From the NCBI GenBank assembly GCA_018268055.1, contig JAFDXF010000094.1, positions 1 through 64,000 on the forward strand: a stretch of DNA of 64,000 nt, in the 5' to 3' direction. The translations under genes were made by a program, and so were the position numbers. Of this stretch, positions 1-8,092 are shown piece after piece. Position 1 is the first letter of the stretch. The number at the start of each line of letters is the position of its first letter. Source of the stretch: Bacteroidota bacterium. GTDB lineage: Bacteria > Bacteroidota > Bacteroidia > Chitinophagales > Chitinophagaceae. The notes under the pieces were generated by a model, which worked only from the letters and a program-made list of their open reading frames with translations, was not told the origin of the DNA and made no database searches.

Positions 1-117
1 CGGTTCGTTGCAGGGCATTCACTGCAAAGGGCGTTAGCGTTTTTTTTCCATAACTAAAAATTTTGTAACCCCAAATCTAACGAAACTCGCTTTAACTCAT
101 TGCTGAAAGCAATGTTG

Positions 118-251
118 GTTCAACGTTTTGCCGCTTTGCGAAGGCGGGGATTTTTAGCACAAAAGTTCATTAGATGCATAAAGCTTGAATTTAGCACTTG
201 ACTGTCAAAGAAGCACGAAGCCCCCGCTTTTGCAAAACGGCTGTTAGCGGG
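118..251 (-). repeat. attC-like palindromic site downstream of the first gene
   Basis: Read on the minus strand, this 134-nt element begins with CCCGCTAAC (251-243) and ends with GTTGAAC (124-118), which fits the GTTRRRY core-site form. Between them are two imperfect inverted arms, 130-149 and 221-241, which pair over about 20 bases with roughly three transitions. This is the architecture of an integron attC site: two outer simple sites enclosing an imperfect hairpin. The 9-mer CCCGCTAAC is the exact inverse complement of GTTAGCGGG at 929-921, just before the gene start, as expected when one cassette supplies both its own core site and its inverse core site. No integrase is visible. Integron origin is inference. 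Confidence 0.5.
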
Positions 252-261
252 TCGTTGTTCT

Positions 262-918
262 TTATTCGTTGTCAAGTCGGTCAAACGTTTTTTGTATTGA
301 ATAGTCTTTGTTTTTGTATTCACTATTTGGAATGTCAATGATAAAGTCCTGAAATGTCTTACCGTTACTTGTTCCTAATGAACCATAAATGATTTGAATA
401 TTTGTCGTGTCTTTTTCTTTGCAGTGTTCACAATAGTGTTTTAATTCTTTCTTATTTCCGTTTTTGTCCACATAAAAGTATTTTGAACCTGAGAGTCTTA
501 TGGACTGACCTTTAATCGTAAACTTTGTTTTCAAGTGTCCATTGTCTGGAATTCTGTAAACTCTCCATTTTCCGTCAAACTCTTTTTCTGCTCCGTCTTG
601 AACTCCATATTCAATAACTACTTTTCCTTTATAGTTGTCAGGAATCAGAAAAATATCATATGAAGCACTGTCTTTTTCAATTAGTCCATAAAGCACCAGA
701 AATGGTAAAAGTCCCCAAAATATTTGCCAGCCAGTCTTGATGTTTTTAAATCCTAATGCAATTAAGATTTGTATTAGTCCGATACCGCACAAAATGAAAA
801 ACAAATAAGTCGGCCAGGCTTGTGATACAAACATTAAAATGTTCAGTCCGATACCAATGAGCAATGTTATCAGTCCCGTCCATAGTAATATTTTATTTGT
901 CTGTCGTCTCATATACAA
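262..918 (-). CDS. Small membrane protein of unknown function (DUF6843-like)
   Basis: A 218-residue protein. The first ~80 residues hold three hydrophobic segments (about 10-32, 36-57 and 64-80), so it is probably an inner-membrane protein. The rest is a soluble, beta-rich domain that begins FLIPDNYKGKVVIEYG and includes a CEHC cysteine pair near residue 165. The FLIP-NYKG motif resembles the poorly known DUF6843 family; I make that link from memory and with low certainty. The first ATG (918) is followed by a second in-frame ATG two codons later. The gene lies between attC-like repeats, its start only 3 nt from the GTTAGCGGG core site, so it is likely a passenger of a mobile cassette. No function is proposed. 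Confidence 0.7.
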   Translation of the reverse strand: MYMRRQTNKILLWTGLITLLIGIGLNILMFVSQAWPTYLFFILCGIGLIQILIALGFKNIKTGWQIFWGLLPFLVLYGLIEKDSASYDIFLIPDNYKGKVVIEYGVQDGAEKEFDGKWRVYRIPDNGHLKTKFTIKGQSIRLSGSKYFYVDKNGNKKELKHYCEHCKEKDTTNIQIIYGSLGTSNGKTFQDFIIDIPNSEYKNKDYSIQKTFDRLDNE

Positions 919-920
919 TG

Positions 921-1017
921 CCCGCTAACTCTTATAAAAGTATCCGACAAGCCCACCTAAAAAAAGCCCGTAGTTAAAAGATATTGGCGGGCTTGTCGGT
1001 TTACTTTAACGTTGGCC
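921..1017 (-). repeat. attC-like palindromic site upstream of the first gene
   Basis: A 97-nt element with a strong stem: 944-957 pairs with 986-999 at 13 of 14 positions, the last being a G-T wobble on the minus strand. On the minus strand the outer sites are GGCCAAC (1017-1011) and GTTAGCGGG (929-921). It shares its layout, but not its stem sequence, with the element at 118-251. Integron cassettes differ in this way: conserved outer triplets AAC/GTT and a variable palindrome. Could also be a dispersed Bacteroidota repeat unrelated to integrons. Confidence 0.45.
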
Positions 1018-1398
1018 GACGTTTGTGCTGTTTGTATAGTACAAATTATTTTTGTAGTTGTTGGTCAGCGCAGTTTTTGGTGAGCGGGTTTTATACTTTT
1101 TAAAGAACATTTAATCTAAGTTAATACAATAGCTGCATATAGCGATTAAGTTTTTCAAAAACAGACATGGCAAAGCCAACATCCTTCGGGGATGTAAAAA
1201 AGTGAAAACATTATTTGTTCATAGTGTACATCGGCTTGTCTAAAAACACAACCAGTTATGTTGGTAGCATAATGAGATAAAATCATTTTAAACTACCTTA
1301 AACATTTTATACACCTTCCCGTACAATCCAGAAACGTTTAACCCAAATTAAACTATATTCATCAACCTTAAACTATTCTAAACCCTGCTCAATAGATA
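1018..1398. other. Gene-free stretch with degenerate AAACTA/TTTAA repeats
   Basis: No convincing coding sequence in either strand. It contains a small hairpin at 1179-1195 (ACATCC / GGATGT), which has no T-run in the right place for a terminator. From about 1283 to 1384 there are repeated ttaaacta/cttaaac blocks, the decayed remains of a short tandem repeat. A similar purine-rich stretch occurs on the other side of the window at 59555-59661. Confidence 0.4.
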
Positions 1399-1530
1399 TT
1401 CCCCAGCCCAAAAGCTGCCGGATAGAAACGGATACCCCGCTGAAGGTTTTGTGCTCAGATTTTGTGGCGGAGTAGGAGTGGATAGCCGGTACCCCGAAAG
1501 TTGAATAGCGAACAAAAAGCTGACAGCCCG
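1399..1530. repeat. GC-richer noncoding segment, probable dispersed repeat
   Basis: A block clearly richer in G+C than its surroundings, with paired motifs of the type CTATCC on the minus strand (GGCTATCCACTCC and CCGTTTCTATCCGG) and GGGGTA on both halves. A minus-strand reading frame (1630-1373) runs across it, but its product is low-complexity and family-less. The layout resembles the GGCTATCC...GCTATCC interspersed repeats I know from Bacteroidota intergenic DNA. Copy number elsewhere in the genome cannot be seen from this window. Confidence 0.4.
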
Positions 1531-1642
1531 AATGGATTCTTTTTTGATAATTAATTAAACAATTGGTTGTCAGTAGTTTGTGTTTATGTATATGAATGGG
1601 AAATATTATTGTTTTTGAGGTGCTAAGCACTTGGATTTATAC

Positions 1643-1650
1643 TATCTTTG
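1643..1650 (+). promoter_or_regulatory. -7 promoter element of rpsA (TATCTTTG)
   Basis: Perfect match to the Bacteroidota -7 consensus TAnnTTTG. It places transcription start near 1655 and gives a leader of about 30 nt before the ATG at 1688. The -33 TTG is not well placed. The box lies inside the upstream extension of the reading frame (1631-1687), which argues that this extension is not translated. Confidence 0.6.
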
Positions 1651-1654
1651 CACC

Positions 1655-1678
1655 CCCGAAATATTTAACCCCTTCGGG
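1655..1678 (+). promoter_or_regulatory. Leader hairpin in the rpsA 5' UTR
   Basis: CCCGAA (1655-1660) and TTCGGG (1673-1678) form a 6-bp perfect stem with a 12-nt loop, 9 nt ahead of the rpsA ATG. Since it would start at about the predicted 5' end of the mRNA, it could stabilise the message or serve translational autocontrol by S1. S1 autoregulation is known in Escherichia coli; its use here is inference. Confidence 0.35.
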
Positions 1679-1687
1679 AATAAAAAC

Positions 1688-3604
1688 ATGTTTGAAAACA
1701 TTATTAAAAAACAACTAAACGCTGATGCACAGGAGTCTGCCGGAGCTGAACAAGCCGAAGCAGCTACAGCGGTAACAACAACACCTGTGGAGGTGGCAGC
1801 AGTAGAAACTGCACACGACGATTTTGATTGGAGCGTGGACAAGCGCAATGTGATCTCCTACACTCCGGAAGAAAAAGAAAAATATCATGATGTGTACGAC
1901 AAAACTTTCGTGCAATTGAATGATGGCGAGTTGATCAATGGATTAGTAGTGGGTCTTACAAAAACAGATGTGGTACTAAACATTGGTTTCAAATCTGATG
2001 GTTTGATTTCGCTGAACGAGTTTCGCGACCTACAAGGACTCAAGGTGGGTGATGAAGTGGAAGTAATGGTAGTAGAGAAAGAAGACAGAGAAGGTCATCT
2101 GAACCTAAGCCGCCGTCAAGCACGCATTACTCGTGCATGGGAAAAAATAATGGAAGTTCATAAGACCGGTGAAGTAGTTACCGGAAATGTAACTTCTAAA
2201 ACAAAAGGCGGATTGATTGTAGATGTATTCGGTATGGAAACTTTCTTACCGGGTTCTCAGATTGATGTGAAGCCTGTTACAGACTACGATCAATTCGTAG
2301 GCAAAACAATGGAGTTCAAAGTAGTGAAGATAAACGAAGTGATTAAAAACGCCGTTGTATCGCACAAAGCACTTATTGAAAGTGATATAGAAGCACAACG
2401 TGCAGAAATCATGGGCAAGTTGGAGAAAGGACAAGTATTGGAAGGTACTGTGAAGAACATTACTGACTTCGGAGCCTTTATGGATCTGGGTGGCTTGGAT
2501 GGTCTTCTGTACATCACCGATATTTCATGGGGTCGTATCTCGCATCCTGCTGAGGTGTTGAAGATGGATCAGAAAATCAATGTAGTGGTACTTGATTTTG
2601 ACGATGAGAAAAAACGTATCAGCCTTGGCTTGAAGCAATTGACGCCGCATCCTTGGGATGTATTGGATGAAAACATTGCAGAAGGAAATGTTGTAAAAGG
2701 TAAAGTAGTAAACATTGAAGACTATGGTGCATTCTTGGAAATCAATCCGGGTGTAGAAGGTTTGGTACACGTATCAGAAATCACTTGGGCTAACACACCA
2801 ATCAATGCAAAAGAATTCTTCAAACTGGGTGACGAGCATGAGGCTAAAGTAGTAACGCTCGATAAGGCTAGCCGTAAAATGAGTTTATCTATCAAACAAC
2901 TTTCTCAAGATCCATGGACAGATATTGAAGCTAAATTTGCTGAAGGTAGCAAGCACTTAGGGTTGGTAAAAAACATTACTAACTATGGTGTGTTTGTAGA
3001 ATTAGCACCGGGCATTGGTGGTATGATCCACATCAGTGACCTGAGCTGGTTGAAACGCTTTAATCATCCAAGTGAATACACAAAAGTTGGTCAGAACATT
3101 GATGTAATCATCATGGGTATTGATAAAGAAAACCGCAAACTTCAATTAGGACATAAGCAATTAGAAGAAGATCCTTGGAATGCACTGCAAGATACTTTTG
3201 CAGTAGGTACACTTCATGAAGGAACTGTAAGCCGCAGAGATGATAAAGGTGCTACAATACAACTTCCTTACGGATTAGAAGGATTTGCTCCTAACCGTCA
3301 TCTTGCAAAAGAAGATGGAAAGAGTATTGCCGCAGATGAAACTGCTCAGTTTATGGTGATTGAGTTTGACCGTAATGAAAAGCGCATTGTAGTTTCACAC
3401 ACACGTATCTGGGAGCAAGGGCAAATAGACGCAGCAGAAGCAGTGAAGAAAGAAGCAAAAGTAGAAGCTGAAAACACTCGCAAGGCAGTGAAGAATGTGC
3501 AGGCGAAAGTGGAAAAAGCTACTTTGGGCGACTTAGGCGTGTTGGCTGATTTGAAAAAGAAGATGGACAACGGCGAATCTGCAAGTGAGCCTAAATCAGA
3601 ATAA
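1688..3604 (+). CDS. rpsA: 30S ribosomal protein S1
   Basis: Ribosomal protein S1, which binds mRNA at the 30S platform and helps unwind and load it. The 638-residue product has six S1 OB-fold repeats, recognisable by repeated GxVxxITDFGAFMDL-type cores and closing LSxKQL-type motifs (about residues 65-135, 150-220, 240-310, 325-398, 410-485 and 500-570). An acidic/Ala-rich N-terminal extension and a Lys/Ala/Glu-rich tail flank them. I start it at ATG 1688 (MFENIIKKQL), not at the in-frame ATG 1631, because a -7 promoter box and a leader hairpin occupy 1643-1678. A strong intrinsic terminator follows, so it is probably monocistronic. Confidence 0.95.
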   Translation: MFENIIKKQLNADAQESAGAEQAEAATAVTTTPVEVAAVETAHDDFDWSVDKRNVISYTPEEKEKYHDVYDKTFVQLNDGELINGLVVGLTKTDVVLNIGFKSDGLISLNEFRDLQGLKVGDEVEVMVVEKEDREGHLNLSRRQARITRAWEKIMEVHKTGEVVTGNVTSKTKGGLIVDVFGMETFLPGSQIDVKPVTDYDQFVGKTMEFKVVKINEVIKNAVVSHKALIESDIEAQRAEIMGKLEKGQVLEGTVKNITDFGAFMDLGGLDGLLYITDISWGRISHPAEVLKMDQKINVVVLDFDDEKKRISLGLKQLTPHPWDVLDENIAEGNVVKGKVVNIEDYGAFLEINPGVEGLVHVSEITWANTPINAKEFFKLGDEHEAKVVTLDKASRKMSLSIKQLSQDPWTDIEAKFAEGSKHLGLVKNITNYGVFVELAPGIGGMIHISDLSWLKRFNHPSEYTKVGQNIDVIIMGIDKENRKLQLGHKQLEEDPWNALQDTFAVGTLHEGTVSRRDDKGATIQLPYGLEGFAPNRHLAKEDGKSIAADETAQFMVIEFDRNEKRIVVSHTRIWEQGQIDAAEAVKKEAKVEAENTRKAVKNVQAKVEKATLGDLGVLADLKKKMDNGESASEPKSE

Positions 3605-3627
3605 TTAAAACTGAATTAAATCTATAG

Positions 3628-3661
3628 AGTGCATTGGATTATTCCAATGCACTTTTTTTTT
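3628..3661 (+). terminator. Intrinsic terminator of rpsA
   Basis: An 11-bp perfect stem (3628-3638 with 3643-3653), a TTAT loop, and a run of nine T. Starts 24 nt after the rpsA stop. Confidence 0.9.
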
Positions 3662-3890
3662 GAGCAATAAAGCTTAATAAGAGTTGTTAACTAAACTGAG
3701 CATTGAACAATCATAATCATAGAACACCTTTATAAAACTCAGTTCAAAATACTTTTGCGAAATTTGTATTAGTGTAGTTAGTCAGTAGAAAGCATTTACT
3801 ATTGCATAATGCATTTGATAATTTTAGTGTTCAATATTTCATATTCTTGTTTTGAATACATTTGTTTAACTTGTTGCAGAATTATTGAAG

Positions 3891-4673
3891 ATGCATTTTA
3901 AAAATAATATTAAAGATTGGTTTGCAAATTTTCATCCGGTAAGAAAGATCGTGTATTTCGTTGTGGGTATGGTGAGCTATCCCGGACTTAATATAATCAA
4001 CAAACTCAAGATTTCCGGTACGGAGCATATTGAAAAACTTCCTCGTAAAAATGTTTTATTTGTCAGCAACCATCAAACCTATTTTGCTGATGTCATCACT
4101 TTCTTACAAATTTTTTGTGCCATTAAGTGGGGAAAGAAAAACAGGCTTGGCGTTCCTTATTATTTGCTCAACCCGTTTACAAGGGTAAACTATGTAGCCG
4201 CCGAGCAAACAATGAAAGGAAGTTTTGTAAGCAGATTATTTTTGCTGGCAGGCGGCATTACTGTGAAGCGTACATGGAATAAAGACAGTAAAGAAAAAAG
4301 AAAAGGACTGGATGCTTCGGATACCAGAAAAATTTTCAAAGCATTAGAGAATAATTGGGTGATCACCTTTCCGCAAGGCACTACAAAGCCATTTGCTCCC
4401 GGAAGAAAGGGCACTGCATTAATTATTAAGCAAACAAAACCAATTGTGGTACCTGTCGTCATTGATGGATTTTGGAAAGCATTTGATAAGAAGGGTTTGA
4501 AGCTTAGAAAAAGAAACACCGTTTTATCGGTAAGGTTTAAAGAGCCGCTTCCTATCAATTATGATGATACATCAGAAAACATATTGGCACAAATAATGGA
4601 TGCCATTGAGCAAAGCAAAGAGTATATGATAAATGGAAAGCATCAATGGACCAATGAAAGCCAACCCAATTAA
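3891..4673 (+). CDS. plsC: 1-acyl-sn-glycerol-3-phosphate acyltransferase family protein
   Basis: A PlsC/lysophospholipid acyltransferase-type protein (260 residues), expected at the inner membrane in phospholipid synthesis or lipid remodelling. The acyltransferase block I reads NHQTYFADV near residue 58, so His and Asp are five residues apart rather than the usual four (HX4D). The FPEGT-like block is FPQGTTKPFAPGRKGTA, with a downstream PIVVPVVIDGF block. ATG 3891 is preferred over the in-frame TTG at 3885. A possible -7 box (TACTTTTG) lies far upstream at 3750-3757. The 3' end overlaps the convergent thioesterase gene by 4 bp. The substrate cannot be deduced. Confidence 0.85.
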   Translation: MHFKNNIKDWFANFHPVRKIVYFVVGMVSYPGLNIINKLKISGTEHIEKLPRKNVLFVSNHQTYFADVITFLQIFCAIKWGKKNRLGVPYYLLNPFTRVNYVAAEQTMKGSFVSRLFLLAGGITVKRTWNKDSKEKRKGLDASDTRKIFKALENNWVITFPQGTTKPFAPGRKGTALIIKQTKPIVVPVVIDGFWKAFDKKGLKLRKRNTVLSVRFKEPLPINYDDTSENILAQIMDAIEQSKEYMINGKHQWTNESQPN

Positions 4674-5194
4674 TCTTTCACGAATAATGCTTTCAATTCG
4701 GTAGCATCATTGGGTTTTAATTTTCCACCCAAGATCAAACGAAGCTGTCTTCTGCGAAGCGCACCATCAAATAATTTAATCTCTTCCTGTGTCTCGGGAA
4801 TTAATTGTGGTACTTGTCTGGGCTTATTATGTGGATCCAAAGCAACAAAAGTATAATAGGCCTCGTTGCTCTTATATTTATATTGTTGAATTAAGTCTTC
4901 GCCATATACTTTCAAATAAACTTCCATTGAGGAATTAAATGCTCTGGTGACCGTTGCTTCAATATGCACAGCATTGCCTAATTTAATAGGATTTTCAAAA
5001 GAAATATTATCAACAGATGCAGTAACTGCAGGAGCATTGCAATGCTTTTGAGTAGCCATTGCAGCAGCTATATCCATCCAATACATCAGACGACCGCCCA
5101 TCAAATTTCCAAAAAGATTAGTATCATTGGGTAGTACCAACTCAGTCATTATAGTGTGACTGTCAGAAGGTTTTTTTGAGTCCATTTTTATCAT
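4670..5194 (-). CDS. Acyl-CoA thioesterase, hotdog fold (YciA/BACH type)
   Basis: A 174-residue single-hotdog thioesterase that hydrolyses acyl-CoA to free acid and CoA in the cytoplasm. Family marks are LPNDTNLFGNLMGGRLMYWMD near residue 20, with the catalytic-type Asn/Asp and Gly-rich turn, then the central VDNISFENPIKLGN and the C-terminal YTFVALD strand. Two ATGs are possible, 5194 and 5185 (MDSKKPSD). The -7 box TACATTTG ends only 5 nt before 5194, a spacing shared with several leaderless-type starts in this window, so I keep 5194. It is convergent with plsC and divergent from proline dehydrogenase. Confidence 0.88.
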   Translation of the reverse strand: MIKMDSKKPSDSHTIMTELVLPNDTNLFGNLMGGRLMYWMDIAAAMATQKHCNAPAVTASVDNISFENPIKLGNAVHIEATVTRAFNSSMEVYLKVYGEDLIQQYKYKSNEAYYTFVALDPHNKPRQVPQLIPETQEEIKLFDGALRRRQLRLILGGKLKPNDATELKALFVKD

Positions 5195-5199
5195 TTGTG

Positions 5200-5207
5200 C
5201 AAATGTA
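5200..5207 (-). promoter_or_regulatory. -7 promoter element of the thioesterase gene (TACATTTG)
   Basis: Perfect TAnnTTTG on the minus strand, 5 nt before the first ATG (5194), so the transcript would have essentially no leader. Confidence 0.5.
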
Positions 5208-5234
5208 TAAAAGTGAAGCGAGGATTAAAGTCAT

Positions 5235-5264
5235 TTGTTAGAAAATCAGAAACATTTACATTTG
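5235..5264 (+). promoter_or_regulatory. -33/-7 promoter of proline dehydrogenase
   Basis: TTG at 5235-5237 and TACATTTG at 5257-5264, separated by 19 nt, which is the spacing described for Bacteroidota housekeeping promoters. It gives a leader of about 22 nt before ATG 5293. This is the best complete promoter match in the window. Confidence 0.65.
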
Positions 5265-5292
5265 CCCATTCTTATACTATAATTGTTTATTT

Positions 5293-6531
5293 ATGAGTGA
5301 TACTCCTGTTATTTCATTTGACAATACTGAGTTGGCATTTCAATATAAATCTGATAAGGATTTAAAAAAAGCAAAGTTTCTTTATTCGCTGATGGGGAAG
5401 CCTTGGATTGTAAAAATGGGCGTAAAATTAGCACCTTGGTCGCTTAATGTTGGTTTGCCTGTGAAAGGATTAATTCGAAATACTATTTTCAGGCAGTTTG
5501 TAGGTGGTGAAACATTGGAACAGATAGCACCGGTAGCACAATTATTGGCAAAATATAATGTACAGATTATATTGGACTATGGTGTAGAAGGAAAAGAAGG
5601 CGAAGAAAATTTTGACCATGCTCAAGAAGTTTTTATTAAAGTAATAAATTATGCAGCAACACAACCCAATATTCCATTCATGGGAGTGAAGATTACCGGC
5701 TTTGCAAGATTTGCGCTGTTGGAAAAAATGAATGAACTAATGCAACAGCAGCAAGGCTCATTGATGAAAAAGTATTTGTTGATGCTGGATTTGTTATCGA
5801 CAGAGGAAAAAGAAGAATGGCATAGGGTTCGCAATCGTGTGATGCGTGTGTGTGATGCGGCTTCGAAAAACGGTATCGGCGTTTCTATTGATGCGGAAGA
5901 AACGTGGATCACTGAGCCGTTAGATGCATTAACGATAATGATGATGGAGACATTTAATAAAGAAAAGGTAGTAGTGTATAATACTACACAACATTATCGC
6001 ACCGATAGACAACAGTTTTTAAAAGATTCTTATGAAGCTGCTGTAGAACGCAATTTTATTTTGGGAGCCAAATTAGTGCGTGGTGCATATATGGAAAAAG
6101 AAAGAGAACGTGCTGTAGAAAAAGGTTATCCTTCACCCATAATGCCTGATAAAGAAAGCTCTGATCGGGATTATGATGAAAGTGTAAAATTTTGTATTGA
6201 TCATATAGACAGAGTGGCTTTATTACTTGCTTCGCACAATGAAGAAAGTAATATGTTGGCAGTAAAATTATTGCAAGAAAAAGGCTTACCACTGAACCAC
6301 CCGAGAGTGCATTGGAGTCAGTTATATGGAATGAGTGATAATATCACATTCAATCTGGCACACGCAGGATGCAACGTAAGTAAATATCTTCCTTTCGGAC
6401 CGATTAAAGATGTGATTAAATATTTGATGCGCCGTGCCCAAGAAAATACTTCTGTAAAAGGACAAACAGGGCGTGAACTTTCATTAATCAATAAAGAAAT
6501 AGAGCGAAGAAAAGGGAATAGTAAAATGTGA
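5293..6531 (+). CDS. Proline dehydrogenase (monofunctional PRODH)
   Basis: Flavoenzyme that oxidises proline to pyrroline-5-carboxylate and passes electrons to the quinone pool. The 412-residue protein has the PRODH barrel blocks: KITGFARFALLEKM near residue 135, YNTTQHYRTDRQQFL near 230, the substrate-pocket motif KLVRGAYMEKERERA near 260, and the C-terminal YLPFGPIKDVIKYLMRRAQEN. There is no fused P5C dehydrogenase, so it is the single-function type rather than PutA. It has its own well-formed promoter. No P5C dehydrogenase gene is adjacent. Confidence 0.93.
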   Translation: MSDTPVISFDNTELAFQYKSDKDLKKAKFLYSLMGKPWIVKMGVKLAPWSLNVGLPVKGLIRNTIFRQFVGGETLEQIAPVAQLLAKYNVQIILDYGVEGKEGEENFDHAQEVFIKVINYAATQPNIPFMGVKITGFARFALLEKMNELMQQQQGSLMKKYLLMLDLLSTEEKEEWHRVRNRVMRVCDAASKNGIGVSIDAEETWITEPLDALTIMMMETFNKEKVVVYNTTQHYRTDRQQFLKDSYEAAVERNFILGAKLVRGAYMEKERERAVEKGYPSPIMPDKESSDRDYDESVKFCIDHIDRVALLLASHNEESNMLAVKLLQEKGLPLNHPRVHWSQLYGMSDNITFNLAHAGCNVSKYLPFGPIKDVIKYLMRRAQENTSVKGQTGRELSLINKEIERRKGNSKM

Positions 6532-6561
6532 TGAATTAATCATTGAAAGTGAATAGAGGAG

Positions 6562-6577
6562 ATCCGAATATTCGGAT
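6562..6577. promoter_or_regulatory. 16-bp perfect palindrome upstream of thyA
   Basis: ATCCGAATATTCGGAT is a perfect palindrome in the 216-nt gap between proline dehydrogenase and thyA. It abuts a near-consensus -7 sequence, TAATCTTTG (6578-6586, one extra base). It lacks a T-run and has no loop, so it is a poor terminator but has the form of a dimeric-regulator operator. Function is inference. Confidence 0.3.
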
Positions 6578-6747
6578 TAATCTTTGCATTTCTAAATGAT
6601 GTGTCAATAAATACTGAAGCTTTTATATCTAATGTGTGCTCTCCAAATTCGTTATTGATCATTCATAAATCATCATTCAATTAACAGTTTCCCCACATTA
6701 GAATTTCTGAAAATTTTATAATCGTTGCTTTACTGTAACTTGCATCA

Positions 6748-7542
6748 ATGCAACAATATCTTGACCTGCTGAAGCATATATTGACCAGCGGAACAGAAAA
6801 AACAGATCGCACGGGCACCGGTACTAAAAGTGTATTTGGGTATCAGATGCGGTTTGATTTACAAAAAGGATTTCCATTAGTTACTACCAAGAAAGTACAC
6901 CTGAAAAGCATCGTATATGAATTGCTTTGGTTTTTGCGAGGCGAAACTAATATTGCTTATCTGAAAGAACATGGTGTGTCCATCTGGAATGAATGGGCAG
7001 ATAAAAATGGTGACTTGGGCCCTGTGTATGGCAAACAATGGCGCAGTTGGGAAGGAGCAAATGGCGTAGTAGTAGATCAGATAAAAGATTTGATAGAACA
7101 AATAAAAAAGAATCCCGATAGCCGCCGCTTGATCGTGAGTGCTTGGAATGTAGCAGATCTTTCAAAAATGGCTTTGATGCCTTGTCATAATATGTTTCAA
7201 TTTTATGTGGCAGAGGGGAAATTGAGTTGTCAGTTGTACCAGCGCAGCGCTGATGTATTTTTGGGAGTGCCATTTAATATTGCATCGTATGCATTACTTA
7301 CGATGATGATAGCACAAGTTTGCAATTTACAACCCGGAGATTTTGTACACACATTTGGCGATGTACATATTTATAGCAATCATCTGGAGCAGGTAAAACT
7401 ACAATTAAGTAGAACCCCTTATCCATTACCTACAATGAAACTGAATCAGGAAGTAAATGATATTTTTAATTTCAAATTTGAAGATTTTACTTTGGAAAAT
7501 TATCAAAGCCATCCGGCTATCAAAGCACCGGTGGCAGTGTGA
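6748..7542 (+). CDS. thyA: Thymidylate synthase
   Basis: Converts dUMP to dTMP with methylenetetrahydrofolate, releasing dihydrofolate. It is 264 residues long, the usual length of bacterial ThyA. The catalytic cysteine is Cys146 in [12 protein letters not shown], at the same number as in Escherichia coli. Also visible are [29 protein letters not shown] and the C-terminal IKAPVAV that closes the active site. A -7-like TAACTTG lies 5 nt before the ATG. folA follows at once, an apt pairing because DHFR regenerates the folate that ThyA oxidises. Confidence 0.97.
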   Translation: MQQYLDLLKHILTSGTEKTDRTGTGTKSVFGYQMRFDLQKGFPLVTTKKVHLKSIVYELLWFLRGETNIAYLKEHGVSIWNEWADKNGDLGPVYGKQWRSWEGANGVVVDQIKDLIEQIKKNPDSRRLIVSAWNVADLSKMALMPCHNMFQFYVAEGKLSCQLYQRSADVFLGVPFNIASYALLTMMIAQVCNLQPGDFVHTFGDVHIYSNHLEQVKLQLSRTPYPLPTMKLNQEVNDIFNFKFEDFTLENYQSHPAIKAPVAV

Positions 7543-7586
7543 TAAAATATTTTATACCTGATTTTTAATTGAAAACGATTGGAACA

Positions 7587-8078
7587 ATGATAATTTCATT
7601 AGTTGTTGCGGCAGCAAATAATAATGCAATAGGAAAGGAAGGCAAAATGCCATGGCATTTACCAAATGATTTGAAGCATTTTAAAAACATTACTTGGGGA
7701 ATGCCGGTAGTGATGGGGCGAAAAACATTTGACTCATTAGGTAAACCGCTGCCGGGAAGAAAAAACATTGTCATCACCAGACAGAAAGAATGGGCAGCTG
7801 AAGGCGCTATAAAAGCTGAAAATATAAAAGACGCTTTATTTATCGCTCAGCAGGCAGATGCCAATGAAATAATGATCATTGGCGGTGGCGAAATTTTTAA
7901 ATCAATTTTTAATAGAGCAAAAAAAATTTATATGACGAGGGTAGAAGCAGACCCCGAAGCCGATACCTTTTTTCCGGTAATAGATCCTGCAAGATGGCAC
8001 TTGATGAGCCAACAGAATTATGAAGCAGATGAAAAGAATGCCTATAATTATTCATTCCAAACTTGGGAACGATATTAA
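7587..8078 (+). CDS. folA: Dihydrofolate reductase
   Basis: Reduces dihydrofolate to tetrahydrofolate with NADPH. The 163-residue protein starts MIISLVVAAANNNAIG. The folate-site block MPWHLPNDLKHFK carries the catalytic Asp, followed by MGRKTFDSLGKPLPGRKN (NADPH site) and IIGGGEIF. I use ATG 7587; the in-frame TTG at 7569 adds six residues with no family support. It lies 44 nt after thyA and 14 nt before a methyltransferase gene, probably one operon. Confidence 0.95.
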   Translation: MIISLVVAAANNNAIGKEGKMPWHLPNDLKHFKNITWGMPVVMGRKTFDSLGKPLPGRKNIVITRQKEWAAEGAIKAENIKDALFIAQQADANEIMIIGGGEIFKSIFNRAKKIYMTRVEADPEADTFFPVIDPARWHLMSQQNYEADEKNAYNYSFQTWERY

Positions 8079-8092
8079 ACTGATAAGCTGTA

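Noticed and set aside
120..338. 72-codon minus-strand frame at the left edge
   Set aside because: It runs through the attC-like palindrome and overlaps the 3' end of the membrane-protein gene in another frame; no family features.
1373..1630. 85-codon minus-strand reading frame between the cassette region and rpsA
   Set aside because: It spans the GC-richer repeat-like block and the rpsA promoter region, has no domain or signal features, and looks like a chance frame through a dispersed repeat.
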